Shown piece after piece: positions 1 through 12,623 of a DNA stretch of 64,000 nt (position 1 is its first letter; each line of letters opens with the position of its first letter). The DNA is taken from NCBI GenBank assembly GCA_029298735.1, contig JANSLP010000101.1, forward strand, positions 32,957 through 96,956, read 5' to 3'. This DNA is from Ophiostoma sp. CBS 140.51 (Eukaryota; Ascomycota; Sordariomycetes; Ophiostomatales; Ophiostomataceae). The position numbers were made by a program, and so were the translations under genes. A model generated the notes under the pieces. The model was not told where the DNA came from. It saw only the letters and a program-made list of their open reading frames with translations, and made no database searches.

Positions 1-1542
1 AAAGAGCTGCTGTTGCCAAAAGGCACTTGATATAGAAGACGTAATGGCAACATTGAATCGAACGACTCTCTTCTAATGTGTTTTAATGTGTATATCAGCC
101 TACTGTGACATCTACGATACAAGCATCGCCCAGGTCTTACAGAATCGGCCAAGATGAATTGATTATGCACAAGTAAGAAGACCAAGAATATATCGGCATC
201 TTCAGGCGCAAGTGTCGACTATCCGACCATGTTACGAGCGCTATTACGAGTATCACAGTCGCAAATGGCGCAAGAATCGTCCTTCTCACTCATGCGCTGG
301 TCTTGGAAAGTGCGGCGGAAAGAGGTGTGTGCGGCAGGATAGGAAAGAGACAACAGGAGGAGCTGTGCTTTGTACCAAGTCTAGAGCGGCTGTGGATGGA
401 GACTTGAAAGGATCCAAGCTACACCGTGTGCACTTTTGTTTTAATACATGGGCGCAGCGGAACACAAGCGCCGCAAAAGGAGGAGGAGCATGAAGGAGGA
501 GCGACTGCAAAAGGCAAGCTTTCGCACAGGTTTTCGGTAATGTGTGGAAAGAAACAGCAAAAGGCCCAGCAAAAAGGAACAAAAAGAGGCAAGCTGGACG
601 AGTGGGAGCAACAAGTGGCCGCCAACAGGAGCAAAACAAAGGGAAGGCGCGAACGAGGATGAGCTCCGTCGCAGGCAGGGCCCAGTCGTGGGCAATAGCT
701 CTATCGCACTCCGAAAGGTACCTCTGAGGAACGAAGGAGGAACATGTGCTGGGGTGGGGAGGGGGTGTACGCAAGGTAGCGCTGCGATTCGCCGAAAAAT
801 ACGCACAGCGGGCTGCTCTTTTCGCCTTTCGCAGTTTGTTATTGTCTGCGCGGGGCGCACCCATTTTCGCACCCATTTTCCTTGCCTGATTTTGCACTTT
901 CTTTTCTCGCCCATTCTGGCCAAGTCCAACGCGCGCTCGCGACCAAATCACACAGTCACGTGCGCTCGAAATAAAGTCGAGCGCGTCAAGCTCCAACGCG
1001 TCTTGCCTCCTACACACTTGGAGCTGTGCGTGTTCGCCGTGATGTACGTATAATGACAGAAGCGCATTGTGAGCGCATTGCAACATTTACTGTAGATTAA
1101 TGTAGAAGAGGGTGTTTGCTTTGTGACAATGTGTCTATTGCTGTATCTGAAGCTGGACAGATCCATGTGTGTTTCTATAGACACCTCTCGATCCTTTTTG
1201 CTGAATCTGCTACAATCTGAAATCGGGTCGGTATGGTTGGCCGCCGTTGCTTGCAGCCTTGCAGACCTGCGCGTGTGTGCGCGTGTGTGTGCATCCACCG
1301 CGCTCTGGGCGACGATATGTGGTCTGGTGGTCTGGTGGCCTGCGCAACAGGGCTTACTAAATACTCCTCTGCGCGTCACCATATCGCATCATGTTGCGAT
1401 TTCTGCTGTTCCCACCATGCACACCAGGTCGTCTTTCGTCTTACCGTGGTCCGGCACGGCGTTTAACTAGATGGGCAGTGCGCTGTGTCGCTCAACTGCC
1501 ATTGTCTTTGGTTGTTCTTGCTTGTGTACTTCGCACACAAAT
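1..1542. other. No supported gene; 1.5 kb upstream flank
   Basis: I find no recognisable protein, splice structure or RNA gene here. Long overlapping open frames exist on both strands at about 286-1086 (minus) and 544-1053 (plus). Their translations are low-complexity Ser/Pro/Leu/Cys or Lys/Arg/Gln strings that mirror each other across strands, as expected from a purine/pyrimidine-biased non-coding stretch. It may contain the 3' region of the CENP-H-like gene and regulatory DNA of a gene to the left. Confidence 0.5.
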
Positions 1543-2311
1543 TCACTCCGGGTCGAGAACAATATCGCAGAGCGCCGCCTCTCTCGTCCAGTCCACCCCA
1601 CTGCCCACAACAATGGCACTGGCGGTACCCTTGATCAACTTCCAACGCTGCCGGCTCGTCTTGACATCTGCCTGCAGCTCCTTCTCCAAGGCTGCGTCTT
1701 CTGCTCCTGCATTGCCTTCTGTTGCCGCCGACACGGCCGCGAGTTGTCGAGCTTGGGCTGCGAGCTGCGCGTTCTGCTTTTCCAGTCGGCGCAGCTCGGC
1801 CGCCACCGTCGCGCTTTCGTCCCGGGCATCACGCCGTGCCATCGCGTCCTGTGCCACGGCCTTAGACATGCTGTCGCGCTGCTTGATGGCCAACAACAAA
1901 TCGCGTTCGATCGGCGAGGCTTGCGTCGCGCCGTGCACAGCCTTGAGGACCGGGTTGACGGTCAGGACGCTGTCAACCACCTCGTTGCGCAAAACGTACG
2001 AGGCGCGCGCTTCTAGGAGTTGTCGTTGCTGTGTCGCGGTGTCGGCAGTTGAAGGAGACAATGAGTCTGTTCTGTCAGCCCTGCTATTGCCCTGCTCTTG
2101 GCGTCTTCTGCCAACGTCGTGCCTCCTGCTTACCCGTAAACGATTCTCGCGCTTTGAGGAGGGCAATCTCGAGCCGTATGCTCCTGAGCTGGTCGTAGAG
2201 TGCCAGGACGCGCTTCTCGTCGTCCGAAAGGTCCAGCGTCCCGACGGCATTCTCGACATCATTGTCGTCTGGCGCGTCCCTCATCGGCGTGTCCCTCAAT
2301 TCGGCCGTCAT
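1543..2311 (-). CDS. Kinetochore subunit, CENP-H family (Fta3/Mcm16-like)
   Basis: Two exons, 2311-2134 and 2066-1543, give 233 aa. The intron has a GTAAGC donor and a CTGAC branch point close to ACAG, and only this acceptor keeps the frame. The product is alpha-helical and Glu/Arg/Ala-rich. The middle is a coiled coil (about residues 95-185), and the C-terminal motif RWKLIKGTASAIVVGSGVDW near residues 200-220 is the hallmark of the CENP-H domain. Family knowledge: CENP-H is part of the inner-kinetochore CCAN (Sim4/Ctf19) complex, working with CENP-I and CENP-K on centromeric chromatin. The start ATG is the first in frame and gives an acidic N-terminus rich in Asp. The gene is divergent from ATG11. 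The family call rests on the C-terminal motif; the N-terminal half is poorly conserved. Confidence 0.8.
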
Positions 2312-3008
2312 GGTGGCGTGATGGAGGAGGCAGAACGAGGACTAAATACTCCGTAATCCGTAATGGTCAAACTCGCTTGTCAAACTCGCCTTTCTTCCCT
2401 TTGTTGTGGCCGTCGAGGAGCTCCTTCTCACAGCTTGGCATGTCAAGAGTGTTTGTGGCTGGTGCTGTTTGTGGCGCCAAATTTCAGCCTGTGACTTTGC
2501 GACGTCACGGTCTCCTTCCCTCTGAGAGACTCCTTTCCTTCTCCAGACAGAGCTCTGTAAAATAAGTGGACCCCTGGACTGTCTCACACCAGTCACGAGG
2601 CAGCCGTCACACTAACGTAGTTAGTCGGGCTGGAACCACAATCTAATCTGGAGGTCTAATCTTGAAGTCGCGAATGGAATGGTTTTGCACAACGGTCTCC
2701 TTCACTTTCGATTACCTCTCCTCGCATCATCAACGTCGGCGCACTAGGCGGCAACACGGCAACCTCGGGCAGCACATTCTGCCACTTCTGCCTTGTCCAT
2801 CGGCCGAGACGGTCATCTTGAAAACAATATCGACCAACCCCGCGCATCATTTTATCAACTCATCAAGGGGCCGACACTTCAACGCTTAAGAGCTCTCTGC
2901 CAAGCATCACGGGATACCCTCGATACCTTTTGCATCTCCCCACCGTGCCGTTTGCCCCCGGCGCCCGGCTTTCAGCAGCCAACCAAAGCTCGGAGGTCAT
3001 GTCTTGTG
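2312..3008. promoter_or_regulatory. Divergent promoter region, CENP-H-like / ATG11
   Basis: About 0.7 kb between two divergent start codons. No ORF with family resemblance is present. Pyrimidine-rich stretches and the inferred 5' leaders of both genes lie here; no unambiguous TATA box or factor site was identified. Confidence 0.5.
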
Positions 3009-6000
3009 ATGGCCAACGAAGTGTTGATAGCCCACACGGGCCAGCGCCTGCATGTGGACTTTTCTCAGATTCTGTCGTATGTCGTCCATCTGTCCTCAGA
3101 CCAACAGACCAACAAATCAACAACTAACTAGTCACCCCCAGCCTCGATGAATTCAGGACAATTGTGAACCGCCAGACATCCATCCCGACCGAGTACATTA
3201 TTGCCTTGACGCCCCAGGGAAAGCCTCTCCGGCTGGCTGCCTTCCAGACGGAAAAGGAAATCTACGTTTACGATGCACGCACGACACTATCACAGTCCGA
3301 TGCGGCCAGCGCCGCCGCCATAGCGAACCTCGAGATCCCACTCCCCTCCAAACGATACACCTTCTCCAATCCACCAAACGATTTGCGTGACCAGCGGTCG
3401 CTCTCTGCATGGCAGGATCTGTTTGCTGCCCGCCAAAAATGGGCCACAGCGGTCGCCGACGACTGTGCCAGCAAAGCCGGCGCGGCCCAGGAGCGGTATG
3501 CAGAAATGGACGCCATGATGCGGTGTCTCGATGCAGCCGTGGCCAATCTCGAGGCTGTTGTGAGAGGCACAGAGGGCAAATACACGGAAATCAGAAAGTG
3601 GCTTGACAGTGCACGCGTGGACTATGCCGACCTCGTGGGCCGTTGGGAACACTACCTGGAGCTTGCCCGCAGCGTTTCCATATCACCATCCATGCTCCGC
3701 TTCATGACGGGTCAGACAAGCCAGCAATCATCTTCGAATGGCCGCTCAAAGCAGAACGCAACCCTGGAAGACTTGGTCGACTTGGAAACGGCCCGCAAGG
3801 CCGGCAAACTGGCACCGGCCGCGCTTCGTCGGTTCACCACAAAAATTGACGAGCTTGAGCGTGACGCACCACAGCTTTTGAGGGGATGCGACGAGGTCCT
3901 CCAAAACTTTGAACGGGCCGTCGACCGCTCAGCGTTGTCTCATGAGGGCGAAACCGCTCAGCTGCTGGACGACATCAAGGCCGTCGCCAACAAGATTGGC
4001 ACCGACTACCAAACCACGCTCGATTTCGTCAGCGACTCGACACGGGATGTGCTACAGGCGTCCAAGATTGCGGCAACCCATACAGAGCGCCTTCTGCCGA
4101 GCATTAAGAACCGCGCCGCCGAAATGGACGAGATGTTTCGTTATGCCACCCAGTCGCGCAACGCGCTGGCCGTGGAGACGGTCGAGTTTATGCGCAACAT
4201 TACCGACTTGACCAGCTTGAGCGGCAGCATCAAGGCCCAGATTGCGGCCGTCAGCAGCAACAACGAGGACGATATGGCACACTTTGACTATCTTAGGTTG
4301 GTGCAACAGATTCCGTACGTCTACGCATCGTTTGTCAGCGAGGCCATCAAGCGCCGCGAGTGGCTCGACAAGGTTAAGACGGACTCGTCCACCCTCGCCA
4401 ACGAGATGGCCCTGTTTCACGATGAGGAGGTGAAGCGCCGAAAAAAGTGGCAAAAGTCCGTTGGCAACCTCGCGTACGGACCGTCTGTGACGTCGGCGGA
4501 AAACCAAGTTGCTGGTCTCGAGGTCAACCTGCTGGGCGAGGAAGCCGACTGGCCGAACGTCTCCCGCAAAGACTTGGAGGACCTGTACGACATATTACAG
4601 CAACAGAAAGCCGATGGCGCTCTCATCAATGACATTGGCAAGCTGACATCCGAACTCAATGCGCCAACAAAACAGCAGTCCAAGCGCATCAAGGCGTTTA
4701 AGAACGGCAGTGTCCACGAGGTCGCCCTGGGCCGCAGTGGCCTGCTGGTGCGCGGCGACGACGATGTCCTGCGCCGTCTTCAAGAGGACAAGGCCAAGAC
4801 GGAGAACAAATTGAGAACGGCCGAGAGCCGCGTGCGTCGTCTAGAAGATCTCTTGCACCGCCAGAGCCAGGCATCTAGGAGCTCTCTGGGTGGAATATTC
4901 CAACCTACGCCGAGCCAGCAGTTTTCCGTCTCGGATCGTGCAGACCGAGACCGTGCAGAGTCGACTGCATCGGTCAAGCCGGGGACGACGGCCACATCCA
5001 ATGGTGGTGAGGCACGGATTGCGCAGCTAGAAGCCGAGCTGGCCGCCGAAAAGGCACGCTCGGCAGCATTCGAAAAGGACCTGCAGTCGCGCACCGAGGA
5101 ACACACCAAGACAGTCGACCAGATGGCCGGCCAGATGGACGAGACCAATTCCACAAAAAAGGATTTGTTAGAAAACCTCGAGGCACTGAAAAAAGAGTTC
5201 ACCGAAGAGCGCAAATCACTCGAAGACGAGATCAAGCGGCTGCAAGCGCGTCTCGAGGACACGGAAGACGAGATGGAACATTTCGGCGAGTCGCGCGAGA
5301 ACGAAAAGGCAACGCTCGACGAGAAGCTGCGGTTGGCCCAGGAAGAAGTAGAACGTCTAGAGCGCCAGAACAAAAGCTATAGGGACGACGCCCTCAAGAC
5401 GCAAGGACAAGTCGACTTTTTGCGCAAAGAAACCAAGCTGCAACGTGAGCAAAACGAGTCCCTCGAAAAACAGGTGCAGGCGGCACATGATGAAGCCCAG
5501 TCGACGACCAAGCACTTGCAGGACGCCAATGAGGCCGAAGAGATACTCTCCAAAGGATTCCGCGATCTTTTTGTGCAGCTGGTGGCCAGCGAGGGCGGCG
5601 GCAGTCAGTCGAAGATAACATCGCCACCTCCCGACACGGCCGACCTCATTGAGACCGTCTCGGGCAAGCTGGCCGATGCACTTGCTCGCGTGCAGACCAC
5701 GATCGGCGACATGGTTATCGTGAGGGCAGATCTCGAGAGGGCCGAGGCGGCTAACCAAGATCTCCAGGCCAAAATGGTTCTCTCGAAAGAAACGCTGGCC
5801 ACTGAGGAAACGGCTGCCCGTCGCCTCCGTGAGAAGATGGCCGAAGACATGGCGCGCATCGCCACGCTTGAGGACGAGCTGGGCGAAAGCCGGACTGACC
5901 TCAACCAGCTGCGGGCCAAGATTGCCGACGGCGAGACGGGCTCCGAAACACTGCGTAAACGACTCGAAGAAGAAGAACGGAAAGTCGTGTCGCTTACCGA

Positions 6001-7456
6001 GGAGGTCGTCGCCAAGCAGTCTCACTTAGGCGGTGTCGAAGAAGAGCTGCGGATGTTCCGCGAGAAGCACAGCGATGCACAGGCTGCCCTGGCCAGTTTG
6101 ACAGCCCGGTTCGATGCACGCACGCTGCGGGCCAAGGATCTGTCACAGCGTTTGTACACACAAAACGACCGTTTGTGTCGGCTGCTCGAACGGCTCGGCT
6201 TCTCCGTGACCCGCAACGGCGACTCCATGGTCATTACAAAGATCCCACGGTCCGAACGCTCGACCATCATCAGCGGCGAAGGAGCCTCATCTCTTTTGCG
6301 AAGGTCGTCTGGTATGCTGCAACCTGCCCGGCCAGGCGAGTCGACGGCAGCCCCTGCCACATCGTCTACCTCTTCTAGTGGCGCCGACGTACAACTGCTG
6401 TACTGGATGAACAGTGCCGATGGCGAAACCGAGACGGCGCAGTATGCCGAGTTTATGGCCTCCGTGGGCAGTTTCGATATCGACGCCGTGGCTGAGACGG
6501 TGTACCGGCGCGTCAAGGAGGTCGAGCACATTGCCCGCAAGATGCAGCGCGACGTGCGCAGCTACCGTGAAAAGGCGCACACGCTTCAGAAAGAGGCACA
6601 CGACAAGATTGCGTTTAAGCATTTCAAAGAGGGCGACTTGGCTTTGTTCCTGCCGACTCGCAACCAGACTAGCGGTGCTTGGGCTGCGTTCAACATTGGC
6701 TTCCCACACTACTTTTTGCGCGAGCAGGAGGCGCACCGGCTGCAGAACCGCGAGTGGCTGGTCGCACGCATTGGACGTGTGCAAGAAAAGGTCGTCGACC
6801 TGTCAAAAAGCCTGCAACAACAAAATCGCGGCGAGACGGCGTCCGTGAACACCGTCGACAACGACGATAATCCCTTTGACTTGTCGGACGGTCTGCGGTG
6901 GTACTTGATTGACGCCGTCGAGGACAAACCTGGCGCGCCGTCGACGCCGGGGCTGGGTAAGAGCACAGTCGCGGCCAACCACGTCGAAGCCATCGCCGAC
7001 ATCCACACGCATGCCAGAACTGCGTCGGCGGGGCACCGAACCCTAGGACTTGGTTTGGGGGGCGGCCGTCCAACAGGCATCGACGGCGTGAGTAAGACTC
7101 TGTCGCGCAGCCTCGAAAGCCGGCGGTCCAGCACAAGTTCTAGGAAAGCGGCGCCTCTTCATGCGGCGGCAGGCAATGCGGCCGCCCTGCGTGGCACCGC
7201 CGTTGCAAGCGAGACCAACAGCCTGCGGGCCGCCCCGGCCGACACACCCGAGCACGGCACCAGCCCGACATCAGCGCCTGTCGTGCTTGCAGCTGCAGCA
7301 ACAGCAACGCCGTCGACTGTCATTACTCCGGCAGCCAATGATGCCAATGATGCGCCAAATACCTCCGAGGTACGGAAACCAGATTCTTCTTCCTCTCCTA
7401 CTACTGCAGCTGCCGATACGTCTGCAGCGACTGTCGATTCTTTGCTCGGGCCCTAA
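3009..7456 (+). CDS. atg11: Autophagy-related protein 11 (selective autophagy scaffold)
   Basis: Two exons: 3009-3076 and 3142-7456 (intron 65 nt, GTATGT donor, ACTAAC branch), 1460 aa. The N-terminus has VLIAHTGQRL followed by DEF, then IVALTPQG-like sequence and YVYD, the ubiquitin-like start typical of ATG11. An ATG17-like helical region spans about residues 110-500, and a long coiled coil about 540-1015. The C-terminal ATG11 domain runs from about 1020 to 1310 and includes FKEGDLALFLPTRN, the claw-like domain that binds cargo receptors. The last 150 residues are Ser/Thr/Ala-rich and disordered. Family role: ATG11 bridges cargo receptors and the Atg1 kinase at the phagophore assembly site in pexophagy, mitophagy and Cvt-type pathways. 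The short first exon is required: without it the protein would lack the conserved start. Confidence 0.96.
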
Positions 7457-8092
7457 TCTTGTTTTCTCTCTCTCTTCAGCAACAACAGCAGCAACAACAG
7501 ATTTCTTCCACCCTCCAGCGCGAGACGAGTGTTCTTTCCGAAACGCCATCGAAGCGCAGTGTTGTGTGGGACTCTCTGTGGGCCGTTGACTATAATGCCG
7601 AAGGTGCGAAAAAGGCCAAGTAGCGAGGGAGATCAAATACACAGTAAGCGTTTTAGTTTGGAATGTTATTGTTTTTGTTTTCTTACTTTCTGTTAAAAAG
7701 AAATGGTTGTTGTTTTGTTGTTTTCCTGCTTCCTTTTCGAATTAGGGTTTTGTTTTTTTGTTTTTAGTCTACATTTTTATTCCTTCTGTCTGATACCTTT
7801 TCTCTAATACCTTTATCAATTCTACATCTGCACCGTCTTGTCTTGTCACAGACAGACTCGACTGCAGACCAGCATTGCGCGGAGCAAGGGGACATACCAT
7901 TTTACCATCTTTATTATATTCTTCAATCGTGTTACAGATCGTTCAAAGACAAACTTGGATCCAACTCCGTAGAGTGTTATGATTTGTGTTGATTTTGGCT
8001 GAGTATGTGAACAGCTAATATACATGCAGGCTCCCTGCTCTCCCTCTTTCTCTTTCGTTTTGTGTTGTCTTCTCTGCCAACTTCGCAGACTT
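7457..8092. other. Convergent intergenic region, T-rich
   Basis: Lies between the ends of ATG11 (plus) and the bL9m gene (minus). Long T-rich runs at about 7660-7760 suit 3' UTR and polyadenylation signals for both genes. No gene seen. Confidence 0.5.
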
Positions 8093-9004
8093 CTACTCAT
8101 GTGCAGCAATCACCTCCACAATCTTGCGCACCGTCACCGAACTGCTGGCAGCCGCTGCTGCCTCCTGCGCCGCCCGCGTTCGCCTTGCCGGCTCGTTGCT
8201 GCCCTGGCTGCCGCGCACAACAATATCCACCTCCCACCGGCCCAGTGCCTTGATCCTGTCGACGGTGGATGCGGAGTCCCCTTCCTCTGTCTTTTGACTC
8301 TCTGGGACGATGAAGTGGACATCCCGCGGCTCCACGCGCACAAGCATGGCCTCTTCGTCCTGGCTCGCCAGCAGCACCTCGCGCACCATATTGGCGACGT
8401 CGTCGGCCGACACTGAGCCGAAAATGGCCGATGTTTCGCTCGAAATGGGTTTCCGATAAAAGATGATGCTCGCGGGGATAATGGTTTCGATGTGGGCGGC
8501 GGCGGATACAGACTGCCAGCACGTTAGTCAACTATTCAACAAAGTAGGGGTAGAGGGGGAACTTACAGAAACACTCTTTAGAGTGATTGTGTGACGAACG
8601 GGCGCCTCGGTATCAATCTTCTCCTCCCCGGCCACGCCATCCTCTTCGGCGACAAACGACGAGTCGCGGAAACTAATCAGATCGGCAATCTTCGCCGCAG
8701 GACCCAGCTCGGCGATCCGCGCGGCCGTCATGTACTCGGCCATCCCCCGCGGGTACCAAAAGTTGCGCATGCGGCCGCGGTCGACCCGCAAAATGGTATC
8801 CCGCCGGCCAAACTGTGTCACGTCCTTGAGCAGGCGCACAACCACGCCCTGGCCATCCTGCTTCGTCTTCTTGCCGCGATACTGGTTGGTGTTGATTGAA
8901 ATCCCAACGTTGGAGAGGGTGGCGGCCGGCCGTGCACTCGCGAGCAGTGGCCGGCTGGCGATACATCCGAAGCAGGACGCCGTTGATGTCCGTAACGACG
9001 CCAT
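8093..9004 (-). CDS. MRPL50: Mitochondrial large ribosomal subunit protein bL9m
   Basis: Two exons: 9004-8567 and 8512-8093, with a 54-nt intron (GTAAGT donor, TTGACTAAC branch point, GCAG acceptor) in phase 0; 285 aa. Residues 1-40 are Ser/Ala/Arg-rich without acidic residues, as expected for a mitochondrial presequence. Residues about 48-95 match the L9 N-terminal domain (VVVRLLKDV, then GRRDTILRVDRGRMRNFWYPRGMAEY), the fungal form of the bacterial GxxGDVVxVKxGYARNFLxPxGxA signature. The C-terminal part is a fungal extension. bL9m sits at the L1-stalk base of the mitoribosome. The ATG at 9004 is the only one that leaves a proper presequence. Confidence 0.9.
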
Positions 9005-9692
9005 GGTGTTGTGTGTATCGGGGTTGGGGGGAGTCAATTGGCGATCGCAGTCTTGCCAATTGACGTTCAAGAGCTGTCGTCGTTTTGGAAGCTTTTTTCA
9101 ATCGGGTGGTTTTCTCGCGGGTCCACTTATTTGAATGCTGGCCAATCACCGTCTATTATTTCACCCCACACTCAAGACTGCAGGAGACCAAGGTAATCCA
9201 TGATCGTGTACAGTTAAAAGCGGCAGGTTTCTTTTGGTTGACTTTGTAAATGTGTCATTCATTTATAGTTGATTTATTTCAAAGATTTTTCATACTTGCG
9301 AGAGTGTTTTGTTGTTGTCATAGACTTCTATTTTCATTTCAAAGAACGCATACCAAAGTCTTGATGCCCAATAATCGTTTAAGTTTTATTCATTATTTTA
9401 ATTCAAATAGACTTCAATATTATTCAAAATAATTCTCTTAAAACTTCCGAAAATAAACAAACAAGTGCGGATAAGTTCCAAGGAATAGATCTAGAAATTT
9501 GAGTTCCAAGTCACCAGCCACGTCCACTTTACAGATAACTGCTTCCTAGACCTTGCCTCGCCTTGTGAGTTGAAAGTGTTAAGATTAAAAATTAGACATT
9601 AGACATTAGATATTAGACATTGTTCTTTCAAGCGGTTACGCCGTGATCCCATCATTCCCCCTTCATACTTTTTCCATCATACAACTGCGACT
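9005..9692. other. AT-rich intergenic region with a 7-bp minisatellite
   Basis: Upstream of the bL9m gene and downstream of the acetyltransferase gene, both on the minus strand. Strongly AT-rich between 9240 and 9470. A short tandem array of the unit ATTAGAC, four copies with one substitution, lies at 9591-9620. No coding sequence supported. Confidence 0.5.
9591..9620. repeat. Tandem repeat, ATTAGAC x4
   Basis: Four consecutive 7-bp units (third unit ATTAGAT) are seen directly. They sit 70 bp past the stop codon of the acetyltransferase gene, so within its probable 3' UTR. Confidence 0.85.
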
Positions 9693-11297
9693 CTACTCGT
9701 GCAGTCGGCCAGGCACCGAAAAGTAGCCAGTCGTGCCAAAGCGCAGAAGACAGGCGTGCAAGTCGTCTGTAAACAAGTTCGCAAATGCATCTTCCGTCAC
9801 ACCGTGATGCCAGCCGACAACAACCGAGACCTCGCCACCACGGACGCCGCCAATGTTGACGCCGATCAACGAGTCCTTTCCAATGCTTGACTGGGCATAG
9901 AAGTTGCGCAGCAGTCTCCAGCCAGCAGTGCCAGCATCAACAGAGCCTGTCGGAGAGATTGAGCCCGTGTTGGACACAGCCCAGGTACTGTCGCGGACTT
10001 TGCCCTCGTGCTTGCGCCACCAGTCGTGCCAGTCACTTACATAACCCATGAGGCCCATAGGATTGTCGTCCGTTACGTTGGCCTGGCGGGCTTTTAAAGA
10101 GGTGCCGACAGCGACGGCGGCGCGCCACACTTTGTTGTCGTCGTCGGCGTCTGTCTCACCGACGGCCCGTCCATCTTCCACCAACTCCGTCTCGTACGTG
10201 AACATGTGCGGCGAGACAAGGTTGGCCATGCTGCGGTTGACGTCGTGAACCATATCGGGAGGTGCCTGGATATATGGGCGCATGCTCATGGGCATGGCGC
10301 ACAAAAACGACGAGGCTACGTCGGCGGGGAAGCGGCGTGCAAACAGTACCAACAACAAACCGTGGACAAGCGCTGTCAATGTCGTATTATGCGCCCGGCA
10401 GGCTGCTAGCAGAGCACCGACAGTCTCGCTCGACAAGTGGAAAATGCGCAGGTTGCCCTTGAGTTTGGGTTCCAGGGTGACGCGCGAGCCCGTGTAGGGC
10501 CCGGCGACAGGTGTGCTCTTGAGCCAGGCAGGGCCCAGCTCCTTCCAGACGGTGCGCAAAAAGAATGGCCAGGAAATGGTAAATTTGACCAGCTCTTCCT
10601 GAGTCGGGACAAGCACGGGAATTTCCGTGAATTCGAGGACGTCAGAAGTGTCGTCCCTTGTCTTGTTCCCCTCACTGCTGATCGTGTTTAAAGTCTCCAC
10701 GAGATGGGTGTGGAAGATGAGCCCGCTCTTGCCGTCAGCCAGGGCATGGTGCACGGCAAAACCAACGTCAGCCCAGTTTTCTGCGGTATTCAAGTACACC
10801 ACCAACCGCCACGGGGAGTGCGTCGCGACATCCAAAAACGGACGTGCTGTTTCCTTTTCCAGATCGCGCATCAACTGATCATCTTCTTCTTTGGGTGACA
10901 GACCAGGCGAGCGGTTCACAAGCTCAATGTGTAGACCCAAGTCGATCGACGGTAGAGCCACAAACACGGGGCTCTTGGTATCCTCGCCTTCAATGCCCAC
11001 ACGCAGCGCCGGCAGCTTTTCGAGGACAATGGTCGTCACAGCATGGCGGATGTTCTCTTTGACCGCTTCGACTTTTCCTGTTTCTGTCTCTGTCTCTCCC
11101 AGCGACGACGGCAAGGCATAGCGGCAGACGGTAATCACGTTCTGGTAGAGGCCGAGCGAGTGGCGCGACGACGAGTACTGTTCACTACAGAGTGTTAGTA
11201 GACCTCCTAGGAGAAAGAGAAAAGAGAGAAAAGCAGTGTAGAGTTGTTCTACTTACTACCCGCCAAGGGGCCGTAAGACTGTGCGTTGTAGAGCCAT
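9693..11297 (-). CDS. Alcohol acetyltransferase family (AATase, PF07247-like) protein
   Basis: Two exons: 11297-11257 and 11184-9693; the 72-nt intron has GTAAGT, a CTAAC branch point and GTAG. 510 aa. The short first exon supplies the conserved LRPLGGYEQYSSSRHSLGLY start of the family; the second exon alone has no ATG near its beginning. The catalytic HxxxDG motif of the BAHD/condensation-domain superfamily is present (HALADG, about residues 160-165), followed by a second half with the DFG-like loop replaced by fungal sequence. Members transfer acetyl from acetyl-CoA to alcohols or sesquiterpenoid/trichothecene-like substrates; the actual substrate cannot be read from sequence. No clustered biosynthetic genes flank it. 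Confidence 0.85.
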
Positions 11298-12623
11298 TGG
11301 GCTGGTTCAGGCGTCAGACACGGATATAGCTCAGAGCTGTAGGGTGAGATTGGCCGTATGTGGTGGTGGCAGTGGTGTCGATCGGGTCTTGTTCGGGGTT
11401 TGCTGTGATTTGCTGTATTTTACCCTTTTTGATCTGCGATTCATTGTTTTTTACGTTTGCTTTTTTCACGATGCAAATTCGACGATAAAAAAGATCAAAA
11501 AACTCTTGTTGATTTCACAGACTCGAAGTCGATGGTTACCCATTCTAGGCAGCATCTTTTCCTCTTTTCGTCCTCCGTGCCGGATCTCTCGGGTTCCTTT
11601 TGCTGGAGCTGGACTGGAGCTGGGAGAGACATCCCTGTCGCGAGGAGGTCCTTCAATTGCGTGCGCCGGTCAAGGGCGCGTGACAAGGCACGTGATATCA
11701 ATTTCCAACCATCTACGGGTCCACCGCTCTTACCGTTCACCTGTTGTCCAATCTGATGTGAAAAGGGAAGGAGACACTCAAGCCAGAACCTTTCTTCTCT
11801 GTGATCTGTATGGCCGCAAAACAGTCTTAATGCACTCCGTATATCCTGTCATATTGCCCCAGTCACGAGTCCATGCACGTCAAAACAATGTACAACAGCA
11901 CTGTACGGTCTGACGGTGCTGTGAACGAACGATAACGCCCAAGAGCCTAGAGTGGTGTGGATTGGCTCCAACGGCCCGCGCAGCTCAACGGTGGATCGCT
12001 CTTTTTGGCTGCTGCTAATGTGGGGCTACAATACACCGTTCACTTGGAGTTGGTCCGTGCACAAGCGTGGACCGTGTCTGTCGTCGCGCACCCTGGCCGC
12101 GCCTTCCTTGAGCTCTGTGTTGTAGGGATCATTGTGTGAGGAGATCGTTCTCTCTTTTGATCAACCTCCAACTTGTCAACACCAACTCGATCACATTTAA
12201 GACAGGACCTCTGCTCTATCAACACTCTTTTTCCCTATTTTCTCTTCACATCTTGATCTCCTTTGTCAATCGTCTGTTCTTTTCGAACCCATCGCCTCTA
12301 CTTTCGTCGAATCCGACATCACGACGATAACGAAGAACGCGACACGTTCCCCTTCTCCTTTCTCTTTTTCTTTACTCCTTTTCTCTTCTCTTCTTTTGTC
12401 CTTCATTGACATTCCATTCCTTTGCCATCTTTATCTTTCTTTCCTTCCTTCCTTTCTTCTAAAACCCCTCCCTCCGACTCCGTCATCACAACCGTCGACA
12501 ATGTTGCCCCTGGTGCTTTGAAGCTCCAGATCTGCAGCCATTCTGCCATCGACGACGACAACAGCACAACAGCACGATAACGACACCACACGATCGAACG
12601 TCGACACACAACTCACAACAACA
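11298..12623. promoter_or_regulatory. Long divergent intergenic region; pyrimidine-rich leader of the downstream gene
   Basis: 1.3 kb between the acetyltransferase start (minus) and the start of the large membrane protein gene (plus). The last 450 bp before 12624 are extremely C/T-rich (12160-12480), typical of fungal promoters and 5' UTRs, followed by a CAA/CGA-rich leader. No protein family or RNA gene recognised. Confidence 0.55.

Noticed and set aside
1391..2356. 321-codon plus-strand open frame
   Set aside because: It is antisense to the CENP-H-like gene, whose minus-strand product has a clear domain and a good intron.
5357..6025. 222-codon minus-strand frame inside ATG11
   Set aside because: Mirror of the coiled-coil coding sequence; no independent similarity.
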